From NCBI RefSeq assembly GCF_014699115.1, contig NZ_JACXAD010000017.1:62001-126000 (forward strand): a stretch of DNA of 64,000 nucleotides, read 5' to 3'. Below are positions 9,278-19,802 of this stretch, piece by piece. Source of the DNA: Hymenobacter montanus. Its GTDB lineage: Bacteria; Bacteroidota; Bacteroidia; Cytophagales; Hymenobacteraceae. Below the pieces are notes generated by a model. The model was given only the letters and a program-made list of their open reading frames with translations, was not told where the DNA came from and searched no databases. Both the position numbers and the translations under genes were made by a program. The stretch's first letter is position 1, and the number at the start of each line of letters is the position of its first letter.

Positions 9278-12200
9278 GGCATGATCATCACTTTAATAGT
9301 TCGCACTGCCTGGGGCGTCTGTACCACGAGCATATAAAGGCCCGGCGCGAGCCCCGGCAGACTAAAGCGCTCCACGTATTGCTTATTGCCGCGGAGCTGC
9401 CGCTCGCTTACCACTGCGGAGCTGTTGACGTACACCAGCCTGAGCGATGCCTCGGCTATCTGGCGCAAGCGCAGCTCCACGGTGAAGGTGCCATCATTGG
9501 GTATCGGCAGCACCTTCAGGTCTTCAATAAAGGGCGGCGCGGTGACGCCTACGCCCGGTAGGCCGGCATCCGGGCTTACAATCACGTTCTTGGTTACCTG
9601 CTCGCGGCAGGCATTAATGCCGGTGCGAAGGGTAATTGGGTACGTCCCGGCGGCGGCAAATGAGAAGCGGATGAAATTATCGGTGCGCTCGAGTATGGTC
9701 GCAGCCGGCGGCAAAATCCACTCAACAATTTGCGGCAGCGGGCGGCTCACGTTTACCAGCACGATCTCTTCGCCGGTGATAGCGCTGGTGGGCAGCAGCA
9801 TATCGGCGGCAATATCAAGGTTCAGGCGGCGGATGGTAATGGTAGCTGTACCTACACAGCCCCGGCCATTGGTGAGTCGCGCATAATAATTACCGGCCGC
9901 CGTAAGGACTACCGTTGGGTCTGTGGAAGTAAATCCGTTGTCGGAGGTCCAGCTGTAGGAAGCGCCGGGGTCATTGATAGCTATGCTCAGCCTGGCCGAC
10001 TGCCCATTGCAAAGCGTCGTATCACGCGGGAGGCCGAGGTCAAGTAAAGGTGGATTATCCAGGGTGATGACTCGGGCGAAAGAGCAGCCGTTGGCGTCGC
10101 TCACGGTTACCTGATAGGTGCCGGAGCAGAGGTTTGAAAGGGTATTGGTATTTACCCCGGTTTGCTGCCAGGTGTATGTATAAGGTGGGACTCCGCCCGC
10201 AAGATTCAGGACGATGCTACCGTCACACCCATCATGGCAGGTAGGTGGGGTAGCATTCACGGTGAGTACGTATCCGGTAGGCTCTGGTACCACAATCGCT
10301 TTGGTGGCGCGGCAGCCGTTCGCGTCTCTCACGAAAAGAAAGTAGCGGCCGGCCGCGAGCGATGAAAGATTCGCGGTACTCTCTCCGGTGTTCCAGGAAT
10401 ATTGGTAGGGTGGCGTGCCACCGGCTACGCCGCTGATGATTGTACCATTCTGGCCGGCATTACAGCTGACCGGCGTCACCGTCTCATTGATGGTGAGCAG
10501 CGGGGGCTCGGGCAGGAAGACCGTGCTGTCCGTAGCCTGTACCAGGACATTGGCTTGGTACTGGCCGAGGATGATGCCGTTCGCATCTTGCACGTTTACG
10601 GCGTACCAACCGCTTTCTAAAGCAGCTGCGGTGCTATCGGTATAGCTCGTCATCACTACCCAGTTATTCTGCGCGTCCTTCTTTTTCCAGGTGTAGAGAT
10701 AAGGCAAGCCGGGTGAGAAACGGGTACCGCCCCGGGCATGAGCTCTCAGCTCGCCATCGGTACAAGGGTCGGCCTGGGTATTCGCTTTATTGCAGGAGGG
10801 CTGCCGGAATATTTCAAGACGTACGGTAAGCGGCGGCGGCTGCGTAATGGGGTAGCTGCGAATAACCTCACAGCCAGCGCGGGTAGTAGCGGAGGCGAAA
10901 TTTTTGTCCTGGATGGTGAGGGTGTACGTCCCCGCGCCGATATTCTGCAGCTGAATATGATACTGGCCGTTTGCGAACCAGGTCGATTCCGTAGTGACGG
11001 GATTATTACTGGCGTCCGTCCAGGTGTGGTTATAAGTATTGTTGGCATTAATAGTGCCCCCGTAGACCACGACATGAATATTGCCATCGGTGAACCCGTA
11101 CGCGGTGGGGCTTTGCTGGCTTACCAAGTCAACCCGCAGCGGGTCGGCGGGCTGGGTAATCGTAATGGTCTCGACCTTTTCGGGCCCGGTGCCGTTGAGC
11201 GTTTTTGCTACGCAGCCATTGCCATCGCGCACCTTGATGAAATAGGTGCCGGGCAGCAGGGACGTGATGGTATGAGTGGTTGCGTTCGTAAATGGATACC
11301 AGACGGGATCAGGGTTGGCCGCGGTGTAGAAGCGGTAGGAATAAGTTCCGACGCCGCCGGATGCGCTGAGCTGGATCTCGCCATCAGAGCCATTATAGCA
11401 CCAGACATTGACGGGAGTACCTGAAAAACTAACCGCCGCCGGCTTTTGGACGGTAAAAGTAGCCCGGTGATGCTGCAAATCGCCCGTGTACGTAGGAGCA
11501 ACTGTACCATTATTTGTGTACGTCCCCAAAAGATCAAGCACGTACTGACCTGCGAACAAGCTAGCGGGCGCGGTATACTGAGTTGCTCCGGGTAGGAGGG
11601 CCCCCTGAAATGAGCTAGTACCGTTAAAGGTCAGAAACAATTGTTCCTGCGCCCGTAATACGCGGTCAAAAGTCACGACTACCGAGCCGTTGTTTTCATC
11701 AAAGCAGCGGGTTGGTTGAGGCACAACACTCACTATCCGTGGGGCTTGGAGGCGAATGCTAAGCTGGAGTGGCGTAACGGGATCAACCGAACTTCCGCAA
11801 CCCTTCTGGATGCGTATCCATATCGGCCTGTTTATATTAGCCTCGGCTACGGCATTGCCCAATATGCTGTTGGCACTTGCCTGAAAGGTGCTTTGCCCGT
11901 TATATGCTGGGAGTGAAGTCCAGGGGCCGTTATTGCCTACTAAGGAATATTCCCACTTGTAAAACGGAGCGCTGAATCCGGATGAGGCGGTAAAGGTTAT
12001 GTTGTCATCTAACGGCAGAAAACCAGAAGGATCTGACTGGGTAAGCGTATAGACCGGGTATTGCTTCAGAACGTTGGTATAAGCGTTGTCATCCCCCAGC
12101 GAAGTCAGGCAGCCCCAGTCGGTCCAGTTTGCTCTATTAAAGCAATATTCCGCGTTTCCGGGATTATTATAAATATCAGTATCTCTGCCGCCGCTACAGT

Positions 12201-12519
12201 CGCCATTCCAGGTGCCTAAAACGCGCACCTGCCGATTTGTGCTAATCCACAGACGCTTGATGGGCCCTTGACTGGCAGGAATTGTAATGGAACCGACGAT
12301 ATGGGGGTCTCCTCTTTCCCTGTACATGTCAAAGGCACTTACCGTTTGGGGCGTACCATTATTGACCGTAGTATAGTACATGGTATTGTAGTACCGACGG
12401 TTGCCACTATTCTCATCCAAGTAGAACTGAACGTCGTACTCCAGCTTATAGGATTGCGCCTTTACCGCTCGGGGTAAAAAGCTCAGTGCCAGCACAAATA
12501 GTAATAGTATTCTCCTCAT
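9274..12519 (-). CDS. SprB-repeat adhesin with T9SS type A sorting domain (1081 aa)
   Basis: I start it at 12519, where MRRILLLFVLALSFLPRAVKAQ is a clean signal peptide and the upstream gene's TGA lies one base away (TGAGATG). After a unique N-terminal domain come about six Ig-like repeats of the SprB type, recognisable by a C-x-G-x-(D/N)G start and a GGTPPYxYxW core (for example around residues 760-830 and 835-900). The last about 80 residues have the LPIPNDGTFTVEL motif and GLAPGLYMLVV strand of a T9SS type A sorting domain, which directs export across the outer membrane. SprB repeats occur in Flavobacterium gliding and adhesion proteins. This looks like the main adhesin of the operon. Confidence 0.92.
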   Translation of the reverse strand: MRRILLLFVLALSFLPRAVKAQSYKLEYDVQFYLDENSGNRRYYNTMYYTTVNNGTPQTVSAFDMYRERGDPHIVGSITIPASQGPIKRLWISTNRQVRVLGTWNGDCSGGRDTDIYNNPGNAEYCFNRANWTDWGCLTSLGDDNAYTNVLKQYPVYTLTQSDPSGFLPLDDNITFTASSGFSAPFYKWEYSLVGNNGPWTSLPAYNGQSTFQASANSILGNAVAEANINRPIWIRIQKGCGSSVDPVTPLQLSIRLQAPRIVSVVPQPTRCFDENNGSVVVTFDRVLRAQEQLFLTFNGTSSFQGALLPGATQYTAPASLFAGQYVLDLLGTYTNNGTVAPTYTGDLQHHRATFTVQKPAAVSFSGTPVNVWCYNGSDGEIQLSASGGVGTYSYRFYTAANPDPVWYPFTNATTHTITSLLPGTYFIKVRDGNGCVAKTLNGTGPEKVETITITQPADPLRVDLVSQQSPTAYGFTDGNIHVVVYGGTINANNTYNHTWTDASNNPVTTESTWFANGQYHIQLQNIGAGTYTLTIQDKNFASATTRAGCEVIRSYPITQPPPLTVRLEIFRQPSCNKANTQADPCTDGELRAHARGGTRFSPGLPYLYTWKKKDAQNNWVVMTSYTDSTAAALESGWYAVNVQDANGIILGQYQANVLVQATDSTVFLPEPPLLTINETVTPVSCNAGQNGTIISGVAGGTPPYQYSWNTGESTANLSSLAAGRYFLFVRDANGCRATKAIVVPEPTGYVLTVNATPPTCHDGCDGSIVLNLAGGVPPYTYTWQQTGVNTNTLSNLCSGTYQVTVSDANGCSFARVITLDNPPLLDLGLPRDTTLCNGQSARLSIAINDPGASYSWTSDNGFTSTDPTVVLTAAGNYYARLTNGRGCVGTATITIRRLNLDIAADMLLPTSAITGEEIVLVNVSRPLPQIVEWILPPAATILERTDNFIRFSFAAAGTYPITLRTGINACREQVTKNVIVSPDAGLPGVGVTAPPFIEDLKVLPIPNDGTFTVELRLRQIAEASLRLVYVNSSAVVSERQLRGNKQYVERFSLPGLAPGLYMLVVQTPQAVRTIKVMIMP

Positions 12520-12520
12520 C

Positions 12521-14626
12521 TCAGAAATTCGTTTTAACAGTTGAGAATTTCGACTGCCCGCCATCTTCAAAGCGCGCAACCACACTGTATTTATATTCTT
12601 TTCCGCTCCGCACGCTTTCGTCCCGCACATTGTAGGTGCCCGGCTGCAACGTCTTCCAGAGCGTCGGCGGCAAGGTCCCTTCCGCACGATAGACGAGATA
12701 TTCTATTACGCCTTTCTCCGCATACTGCCAGAACACATCCATGTAGCCCGACTTCTCATCCTTATAGACGTTCAGGCCCCTCACCGCGGGGCGTATCAGA
12801 TTAGCCATCCGGTCCGCCGAAACCGTCAGTGGTTGAGGAGCGCTCGTTTTTAGGTCCATACCATCAACGGCGGTGATGGTATAGGTATAGGTTCTGCCCG
12901 CCGTCGCGTTTTCATCAAAATAGGTGGTCGCGGTATCGCCGGCCTTCCAACTTTTAAGCTCGATAGCTCCTTTCAGGTCGGGGGTGTCGCTGCGGTAAAG
13001 GATGTGGTTTACCACGTCCGTCGAGGGGCTCGGCTCCCACTTAATCCGGATGCCCTTCTCTTCTACTTCGTAGCCGGTGAAGATGGGCGCGGCCGGGGGC
13101 AACTGATCTGGCTTCAACGCCACGACCGGGACGGAGAAATCGGAATTATTAAAGCGCTGATCGGTTGCCTTTAGCTTGTAGTATACCTTTTTGTTGAGCG
13201 ATTGTATCTGCACGGTGTCGATGTACTCCGTGCCCGTCAGGATCTGGCTGTTCACCGCCGAGTATTCTTCGTCTTTCTGTGACGCGCGGAAGAGCCGGTA
13301 GCCCAGCATGTCGCTCTCCTTATTCACTCTCCAGGAAATACGCACCAGCCCGGTGGTGTACACTATGGCCTCCAAACCGGTTGGCGGCGCGGGCGGTATG
13401 GAGTCAATCGCCTGCACCAGTACCGGGAAAGAGGTGCGCCCCTTGCCGCTCTTTGGCTGCGCGGTAATGGTAAAGTAGTTGCTACCTGCCAGCGGTGTTG
13501 GAGGAACATAAGTGGCGTTGCGGTTACTGGGCAAAATGCCGGCCATAACCGTCTTATAAAAGCCATCCGCTTTGTCGGATACCGCAACGCTGAATTCCTG
13601 CAGTAAGGGCTCGCCGGCCTTGTCAAACTCCCATTGCAGCAACACCTTCTTGTCACCCTGCAAATCGCTGTGCGTGATGAAGGGCACATAGGCCAGCAGC
13701 TCTACCCCACTTCCGCTCACCGTCTCCGACGGCGGGCCGGTTTCCCCAAAGGGATTGATGCCGCGTATCCGGTAGCTATACTGCTTCCCATTTACCGCCA
13801 GCGTATCGGCATAATACATGCTGGCCGCTTTGCGGCCGTCCTTGTCATTAAGGTTTGTAACCGGCAGGCTGCTCAGCGTCTTATAGTTGACCCCATCCTC
13901 CGACCGCTCCACGAGGTAGCTGTTGTACTGCTGGCGCAGGAGCTCGTAGTTCCAGCTCAGCATCACCGATTTGTTGCCATAAATACCGACGAGTTCCTGC
14001 GGCTTGGGTAATTCCTCGTAATTATCAAGGCCGGTAAAAACTCCGCCCGTGTCAATGGGTAATTCGGCACGTGGTACGAGACTGTAAACGCGGTATAGGT
14101 ATTTTTCGCCCTTGCGCACATCCCGGTCCTGGTAACCAAGGGCGGCTTTTTGGGCCGCTTCGAAATTGTGATCGGCCGCATAGAGCGCGAAGCCGAAGCG
14201 CTGCTCCTGCTCCTCGCTTACCGCTACCACGCGAGCTACTTTATTCTCCCCACTACCTACCTTAAAGCTTTCGCCATAGAGCGCCTGGGCGATGACGGCG
14301 GCATTATCATCGGCGGTAGCAAGGGCCTGCCAGTCGGCCAGGGGCGAGGGCTTAAGGCCGGTAAGCAATACTTTCTTTTCTGGAGTAGGCAGCAGTTTTC
14401 CGCCCCGGGCGATAGTATACCGCTCCAGCGTATAGCCCCATTTGTTGCACTTTCGCCAGGCCATAGCCGCATCCGGCGCCCAGCGCAGGAGAATCTTATC
14501 CCGTTGCACGCGGCTGAGCACCTTTACCGATGGGTGCCGGGCCGGCACCCTTTGTGCTCCTGCGGCAAATGCAAGCAGGCAAAAAAGGGCTATAACAGGG
14601 TAAATCCTTGCTGACACGGCTCTCAT
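12521..14626 (-). CDS. Fibronectin type III repeat protein, secreted (701 aa)
   Basis: The start is set at 14626 because MRAVSARIYPVIALFCLLAFAAGAQ is a signal peptide and the ATG lies four bases after the previous TAG. Residues about 30-200 form a unique N-terminal domain. About five FN3-like modules follow between roughly 205 and 701, with the recurrent LxWxx...YxxYRS and YxYxIxAVD strand patterns (for example ISWRVNKESDMLGYRLFRAS). There is no T9SS tail and no membrane segment, so it probably stays periplasmic or binds a partner at the surface. The tight junctions on both sides (4 bp upstream, 1 bp downstream) suggest it is made in step with the adhesin and the 1521-aa protein. Confidence 0.88.
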   Translation of the reverse strand: MRAVSARIYPVIALFCLLAFAAGAQRVPARHPSVKVLSRVQRDKILLRWAPDAAMAWRKCNKWGYTLERYTIARGGKLLPTPEKKVLLTGLKPSPLADWQALATADDNAAVIAQALYGESFKVGSGENKVARVVAVSEEQEQRFGFALYAADHNFEAAQKAALGYQDRDVRKGEKYLYRVYSLVPRAELPIDTGGVFTGLDNYEELPKPQELVGIYGNKSVMLSWNYELLRQQYNSYLVERSEDGVNYKTLSSLPVTNLNDKDGRKAASMYYADTLAVNGKQYSYRIRGINPFGETGPPSETVSGSGVELLAYVPFITHSDLQGDKKVLLQWEFDKAGEPLLQEFSVAVSDKADGFYKTVMAGILPSNRNATYVPPTPLAGSNYFTITAQPKSGKGRTSFPVLVQAIDSIPPAPPTGLEAIVYTTGLVRISWRVNKESDMLGYRLFRASQKDEEYSAVNSQILTGTEYIDTVQIQSLNKKVYYKLKATDQRFNNSDFSVPVVALKPDQLPPAAPIFTGYEVEEKGIRIKWEPSPSTDVVNHILYRSDTPDLKGAIELKSWKAGDTATTYFDENATAGRTYTYTITAVDGMDLKTSAPQPLTVSADRMANLIRPAVRGLNVYKDEKSGYMDVFWQYAEKGVIEYLVYRAEGTLPPTLWKTLQPGTYNVRDESVRSGKEYKYSVVARFEDGGQSKFSTVKTNF

Positions 14627-14630
14627 CTTT

Positions 14631-17600
14631 CTAGTTGATAGGACAGTAGTACTGGAAAATGCCGCTGCTGCCCGACGTACCATCCGGGAAGCGGTACAGC
14701 AGCTTTATTTTATAATTCCCGCGCGTCATTAGCGGGAAAGGATTCATGATAAGGTTGTAGTAGGTTGCCATCGTGCCGGTGCCCAGCGTGGCATTTACCA
14801 CCTTGTACTGCAGCTCCCGATAATCTTGCTTGTACAACGCCGCCAGCTCGTAGCCATACGGAAAAGTGGTCTTGCGGAATAGCTCATTGATACCTTGCTC
14901 CGCGTATACTTTGTACGCATTGCTGACCGGAACGGCCCGCAACGGCGGTGCGCCCAATAGAGCCGTGTCCCGCGCCGTTATTACGATGCCGCCAAGCCCG
15001 TAATGCTGATAGATGAGGGGCTGAATGTCGGTCCTGTAGTAGCTGTCGTCCGGCACTGCCGTGATGAATGCCAGCGGGCCGGAAGAATACGTATTACCAA
15101 CCAGCTCGGCTACATCAAAAGGCTCGTTGGCCGTGGTAGTAGCACCAAGCAATACAATGTCGGAAGTGCCGGTAGGCTTACTGATATTGTTGTTAGCAAC
15201 CGTTATGCTTTGAAGCTTCGCGCTAAAAGTAGGGTACTGGCTGGTGCGCAGGTCATACGTCAGCAGCTTGGCGGCGGCGCCGCCGTTGGATGCGGTACCA
15301 TTGAGCGTTTTGCTTTTTACCGCCAGCGTATTATTTGCGTCGCCGCCAATATTTGCCTGGGTGGTCGTCTCGCTCACGGTGCTTTGCGAGGCCGTTACCG
15401 GAGTGGCCTTGATGAGGAAGCGATAGGCCCTATCCTGCGCCAGCTGCGGCATAGTAAAGGCGATCCGCCGCGCCGATTGCTGGTAAGTGACCGGCACGGT
15501 AAGGCTATCCGTTGCGGATACGAACGAGCCGCTGTACGTATTGGCATTATCGAAGAGGTAGGACTGGCCTTGTTTTAGCTGCACCCATCCGGTGCTGCGC
15601 TCGGCGGTGTAAAAGTTCTGCTGGTCAATGACCGGGTAGCAGTGGGCGATGTTCTGGAAGGGAATGGTAGTGGGCGCCGTGCCAGTCGTAAAGGATACTG
15701 CTTTTTCTTCGGTGGCAATAGCGCCATTCACATACACCGGCACCTGTTCACCATCCTTCACTTCATAAAAAGCAACTTTTACTCTAGCCGTAAGCGAAGC
15801 CTGCGGGGGCAGAATCTCAAAAGAATGGAAGGTGGCTACATCGTGGTTGCTGTTCCACTCCAGAGTACCTTCTACAGCTTGCCCGCTCTTCACTACCTCA
15901 AACTTGTTCAGCTTGATGAAGTAGGTTTTTATGCCTTCATCATCTTCCATCCGAAAGTTCCTTTCCACCTTCATGTTGAAGGCAGCCTGCGGCGCCGCGA
16001 ATACATCGACACCCGTATTACCTTCTTTGGGGGTGATATCTGAGATAACGGCAAGCCCTGCTGCCGGACCAGCATTTACGATTTCGCACTTCTGGCCCAG
16101 CTCTACCTTCAAGCGGAAAGAGCCTTGCACCAGCCCGCCGAGTAGATTGTAGCTGCCACCGAGATATCCGCGGAACCAGGAAGGATTCGGTGCCCGGGCC
16201 TGCAGCAGCACCGCCGCCGCGCCTTTTATGATGGGTATTTTCTTGTTTATGAAGAATAGTTTTATATGCAGGCCCAGCTCGCCCTGCATATAGGCATACG
16301 ACTGCCCATTCGCATACCAGCCGTTGATGCCAATAGGCCCGTTGCCGCCGCTACACTGCGCCGTACCATAATCGCGCAGCATGATGTCGAAGCCCGCGCC
16401 GGCCTGGAAGGAGGCGTAGAAGATGAGAAAGCTGAGGTCGCCGGTGTCCACGCTGAAATCCGCCCCAAAGGCAACCCCCCGGCCACCACTTAATGCCGAG
16501 AGGTCACGCGTGTAGTTTAGCTCTTGGGCATCTACGCCAAGGATGCTGGCTACGATGGGCGGCGGGGGCGGGCTGGGGGGCATGTTGTCACCCATCATAA
16601 AGTAGCCCCCGGCCTCTACGTTGAGCGATGCGATGCCCAGGCGCAGGCCCAGCCGGTCTTGTGGCGTGCCGATCTGCATATACCAGCTGCCGGGTTCGAT
16701 GTGCAGCACGCTCCAGCCCGCTCGGTTATTGGGCCCGCGGCCCCTGAGCACGCCGCCTACCAGGCTTACATACATCTCAGAGGTACTGTGCAGGACGTTA
16801 TTCTGAAAGTCGTACTCGATGCCCATCTTGGCCTCAATGCCGTTGGTCTGGTCGTTGGAGGGGGGGAGAGCCGTGAATTGTTTCGCCTTGTCGGAGTAGC
16901 CCAAAGCATTCAGCGCGCCCTGGCCATATTGGTTGGCGAATGACTCCTCCGCAGTGGCGGCTTGCTTAAGCTTGGCCTGTAGCTTATCGAGGCCAGCCAT
17001 GCCTTCGGCCCTGCTCGCCAATACTTTCGCATCGCCGTAGAGGCCCATTTTATTGAGGCCCCCGCTGCTGTTGAAGACTATCTCAAAAGCCAGGTTGCCC
17101 TTCACCAGATCTTTGGCGCCAACGGCAAAAAACACCGCGGCCTTAAAGGCAAATCCGGTCGACTGATCCGGGGTGTAGGTAAGGCCGACGCCACCCATGA
17201 CGGGCGCGGTAGCATTGCGTTTCATGCGGTTCGAGGCTCCCCCGCCAAAGCCGGTGAGCGTTATCGGGCCGGCCTGTATGTTGAGGCCATCCACCAGGCC
17301 GTCCACCATCCAGTAGCGGTAAGTGGTGCTGCCGAAGATGGCATTGGCCTGAGCATGCAGCTTAAAGCCTTTTTTGAGGTCCAGCTCCACATGCGCGTTG
17401 AAGCCATCTCCGTAAACCGGATCCTTCTTCAGAATTTGAAGACCGCCTTTTATCGCAAACGCGCCAAAGTCTGCATTTACCGCCAGCGCACTCAGGGCCA
17501 CGTGATCGTACTTCCACCTTTGTCGCCCGTTGTTCTCTATTTTTCCCACGATTGCGACATCGCCGGAAGCACCAAATGCCGAGTTGCCAGACATCAGATT

Positions 17601-19196
17601 GACCGCGATGCCCAGCTTGAGGGATACATCATCACCGACTGCCGCGACTGAAATTCCATTGAGCGAAATCGGGAAATTCTGGAGCTTCACCTGCCCGGCA
17701 TAGCCCATCGCCTGCACCTGGAAGTAAGGTTGCTCCGTCTGCAACGTAAGCGCCTGGAAAGTGAGCTTCGGTATTCTCGATTTATCGTTAAGTGTGTCTC
17801 GGACTGCCGCTGTATCGCTGCTCATCGACAGCGACATGTAGCCGTTCAGGATGGCTTTCGGCCTGAACTGACTGTTTTGCACGGCCATCAGCACGGTAGA
17901 GCCTCTGTCCAGATGGAGCGTAGCCCGCCATAAAGAAAAGTCGAGTGGCTTATTGTTCGCGACGGCGATCAGGTAATCCGTAGGGGTAATAGCGGCCGTA
18001 TAGTGCAGGTCGGTTTTCTCCGAAACAGGCAGCTTCAGGTTGCCGGCAAATCTTCCGGCCTTAAGCTGGTTCACTTCTACTTTCAGGGCAAACGTATCTA
18101 CCGAAAAGGCCCAGCCAGAGGCGTCACCGTTGTTAAGGGCAAGGATATTATTAGCCGAAAAGTCGCCACTGACCCCGAAATTATCTATCAGCAGGTTGTG
18201 CGCTCCAAACGAGATGCGGTTGTTGCTGCCCCTTTGCTTAAACTCCGGCGGCAGCACTACCTGCAGCGATTGCACAAATACGCCGCGCCACAGATTCATA
18301 TTGGCGGGATCCAGCAGTTCCGTAGTGTACTTCTGCGGAAATACAACGGAAGGTGAATTGCGCAAGTCGCTGAAATCAAACACGGCCTGGTTTACCGTGA
18401 AAGCAAATTTGGGCTGGGCTTTGAGCGCGAAGGGACTTAGCGACACCTCAACGAGCATGTCGTTCCAGTCTTTCACTATGGTATGAAAGGCGCCCTTGAC
18501 CCGCTGCGTCGGGTCCGGAATTATATCCATCTGCGCATTTAGCGGAATAACCACATCGCGGCTAAAGGCCACATCTGCCGATACGCCCAGCTCCTTAAAT
18601 CCTTCGCAGTCAATTTTTACATAGGTCAGATCGGCGAAGGTTCCGGTTGCTGCATCGAAGCCGCCTTTAAGGTCCAGCTCCCACTTATTTCCGTTGAAGG
18701 GAATGGCCACATTATCAAGCAGCACCAGGCGGGCATCGCCCACCAGGCCGCCATTGTAAGAGAACTTTATATCCTCCGCCCCAAAGAATAGGGAGAAAGG
18801 CTTGCCGGTTTGCGTATTCTGCTGTGGAATTTCAATCTTGGCAAACGCCGTGAGGGCAGCATGCTGGGGGTTGAGCTTTGCCTTTACAAAAGCAACCGTA
18901 TAAGTTAAATTACCAATTCGCTTTTTTACTCCGATGGGCAACTCCTGTAGGTTGGACGGCGAGAGAGCATCGACGTAATGACCGGTTTCCTCCAAGGCCT
19001 GAAATACTGAGTCCGGTGAAGTGCTGCCAGCGTTGTTATTAGAAGTTGCTGCCGGGTAAAATATTTCGCTGTTATAATTTTTGGCTGCTGACCCGGCGAT
19101 ACCGGAAAAGAAAAATACGCACAGCAAACAGACTCTTAAAACACTGCGAGAAACATCATATAGGGCCGTTTCAGAGTATATGCTTTTAATCTCCAT
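14631..19196 (-). CDS. Large exported surface protein, first gene of operon (1521 aa)
   Basis: The N-terminus is basic and then hydrophobic (SVLRVCLLCVFFFSGIAGSA), consistent with a signal peptide cleaved near residue 38. The body is almost entirely beta-rich with repeated GxxxL strand patterns, suggesting a long beta-helix or barrel-like scaffold. A proline run (PPSPPPPPI) lies near residue 880. Residues about 1130-1250 contain an Ig/FN3-like strand pattern (LEWNSNHDVATFHSFEILPP). I do not recognise a named family and see no sorting tail. It is the promoter-proximal gene: a good Bacteroidetes-type promoter lies just upstream, and the six following genes are in the same orientation with gaps of at most 76 bp. 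Possibly the structural platform of the complex (inference). Confidence 0.85.
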   Translation of the reverse strand: MEIKSIYSETALYDVSRSVLRVCLLCVFFFSGIAGSAAKNYNSEIFYPAATSNNNAGSTSPDSVFQALEETGHYVDALSPSNLQELPIGVKKRIGNLTYTVAFVKAKLNPQHAALTAFAKIEIPQQNTQTGKPFSLFFGAEDIKFSYNGGLVGDARLVLLDNVAIPFNGNKWELDLKGGFDAATGTFADLTYVKIDCEGFKELGVSADVAFSRDVVIPLNAQMDIIPDPTQRVKGAFHTIVKDWNDMLVEVSLSPFALKAQPKFAFTVNQAVFDFSDLRNSPSVVFPQKYTTELLDPANMNLWRGVFVQSLQVVLPPEFKQRGSNNRISFGAHNLLIDNFGVSGDFSANNILALNNGDASGWAFSVDTFALKVEVNQLKAGRFAGNLKLPVSEKTDLHYTAAITPTDYLIAVANNKPLDFSLWRATLHLDRGSTVLMAVQNSQFRPKAILNGYMSLSMSSDTAAVRDTLNDKSRIPKLTFQALTLQTEQPYFQVQAMGYAGQVKLQNFPISLNGISVAAVGDDVSLKLGIAVNLMSGNSAFGASGDVAIVGKIENNGRQRWKYDHVALSALAVNADFGAFAIKGGLQILKKDPVYGDGFNAHVELDLKKGFKLHAQANAIFGSTTYRYWMVDGLVDGLNIQAGPITLTGFGGGASNRMKRNATAPVMGGVGLTYTPDQSTGFAFKAAVFFAVGAKDLVKGNLAFEIVFNSSGGLNKMGLYGDAKVLASRAEGMAGLDKLQAKLKQAATAEESFANQYGQGALNALGYSDKAKQFTALPPSNDQTNGIEAKMGIEYDFQNNVLHSTSEMYVSLVGGVLRGRGPNNRAGWSVLHIEPGSWYMQIGTPQDRLGLRLGIASLNVEAGGYFMMGDNMPPSPPPPPIVASILGVDAQELNYTRDLSALSGGRGVAFGADFSVDTGDLSFLIFYASFQAGAGFDIMLRDYGTAQCSGGNGPIGINGWYANGQSYAYMQGELGLHIKLFFINKKIPIIKGAAAVLLQARAPNPSWFRGYLGGSYNLLGGLVQGSFRLKVELGQKCEIVNAGPAAGLAVISDITPKEGNTGVDVFAAPQAAFNMKVERNFRMEDDEGIKTYFIKLNKFEVVKSGQAVEGTLEWNSNHDVATFHSFEILPPQASLTARVKVAFYEVKDGEQVPVYVNGAIATEEKAVSFTTGTAPTTIPFQNIAHCYPVIDQQNFYTAERSTGWVQLKQGQSYLFDNANTYSGSFVSATDSLTVPVTYQQSARRIAFTMPQLAQDRAYRFLIKATPVTASQSTVSETTTQANIGGDANNTLAVKSKTLNGTASNGGAAAKLLTYDLRTSQYPTFSAKLQSITVANNNISKPTGTSDIVLLGATTTANEPFDVAELVGNTYSSGPLAFITAVPDDSYYRTDIQPLIYQHYGLGGIVITARDTALLGAPPLRAVPVSNAYKVYAEQGINELFRKTTFPYGYELAALYKQDYRELQYKVVNATLGTGTMATYYNLIMNPFPLMTRGNYKIKLLYRFPDGTSGSSGIFQYYCPIN

Positions 19197-19224
19197 ACGT
19201 ATTTGCTGCTTTATAGCTGTGATG

Positions 19225-19254
19225 CAAATATCGTTAAAAATATATTAAAAACAA
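19225..19254 (-). promoter_or_regulatory. Predicted Bacteroidetes-type promoter of the seven-gene operon
   Basis: On the minus strand, TTG (19254-19252) is followed after 19 bases by GATATTTG (19232-19225). The Bacteroidetes consensus is TTTG, 19-21 bases, then TAnnTTTG; the -7 box has one mismatch. It lies about 28 bp upstream of the ATG at 19196 in a strongly AT-rich stretch. Pattern-based prediction. Confidence 0.5.
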
Positions 19255-19517
19255 TAAAAAGTAGGATGAAATAAGAAAAGTTATAAAAATAAAGTATTCA
19301 ATAAAAGTGAGATACCATGTAGTTAGCAATTCAGCAAATTGATTGTCAAAAAATAACATGCGTAATAAATATTTGATAGTAAACCACATAGTATTGAGGT
19401 GCATGGGCTATAAAGTATAACATTATCTAGTCAAGGAGATGTGGGGCGGTGATCTGTTTAAAGCGTATTTGACCATAAGCATGTCTGATGATTCATACTC
19501 AATCTCACGGCGTGAAA

Positions 19518-19745
19518 TGCGACAGCGTGCAGCGGTGCAATGGCAGCAAAAACGGGCAGCCGAAGTACCAGGACGCACCCTGCCGCTACCGGGGCTTATT
19601 CGTGCTGGGCGCCGGGCGCAAGGCGGCCCAGTAAGCCCGCGTTGGTGCTCTAGTGGTGGAGCGCAATGCGCAGTGGAGCACTATCCGTGGCACGGGCGTG
19701 GCGCGCATGACTATTACCAACGGCTAAATGCCCAAAGCCCACAGC
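19518..19745 (+). pseudogene. Decayed N-terminal remnant of an IS1-family transposase
   Basis: Read in the frame starting TGC at 19518, the translation gives a C-x-x-x-x-x-C..NG..KYQ..PCRYRG pattern, then GRKAAQ, a stop, ERNAQWSTIRGTGVARMTIT and another stop. This matches the zinc-finger plus helix-turn-helix start of IS1-family transposases. It carries at least two in-frame stops, no DDE domain and no visible terminal repeat. The rest of 19197-19844 is AT-rich leader DNA (to about 19440) and unassignable sequence. Confidence 0.5.
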
Positions 19746-19802
19746 GTAAGTAGCCGAGAGGGCCCGCTTGGGGCCGGCTGGCATCCACAACAAGCCCAGT
19801 GC

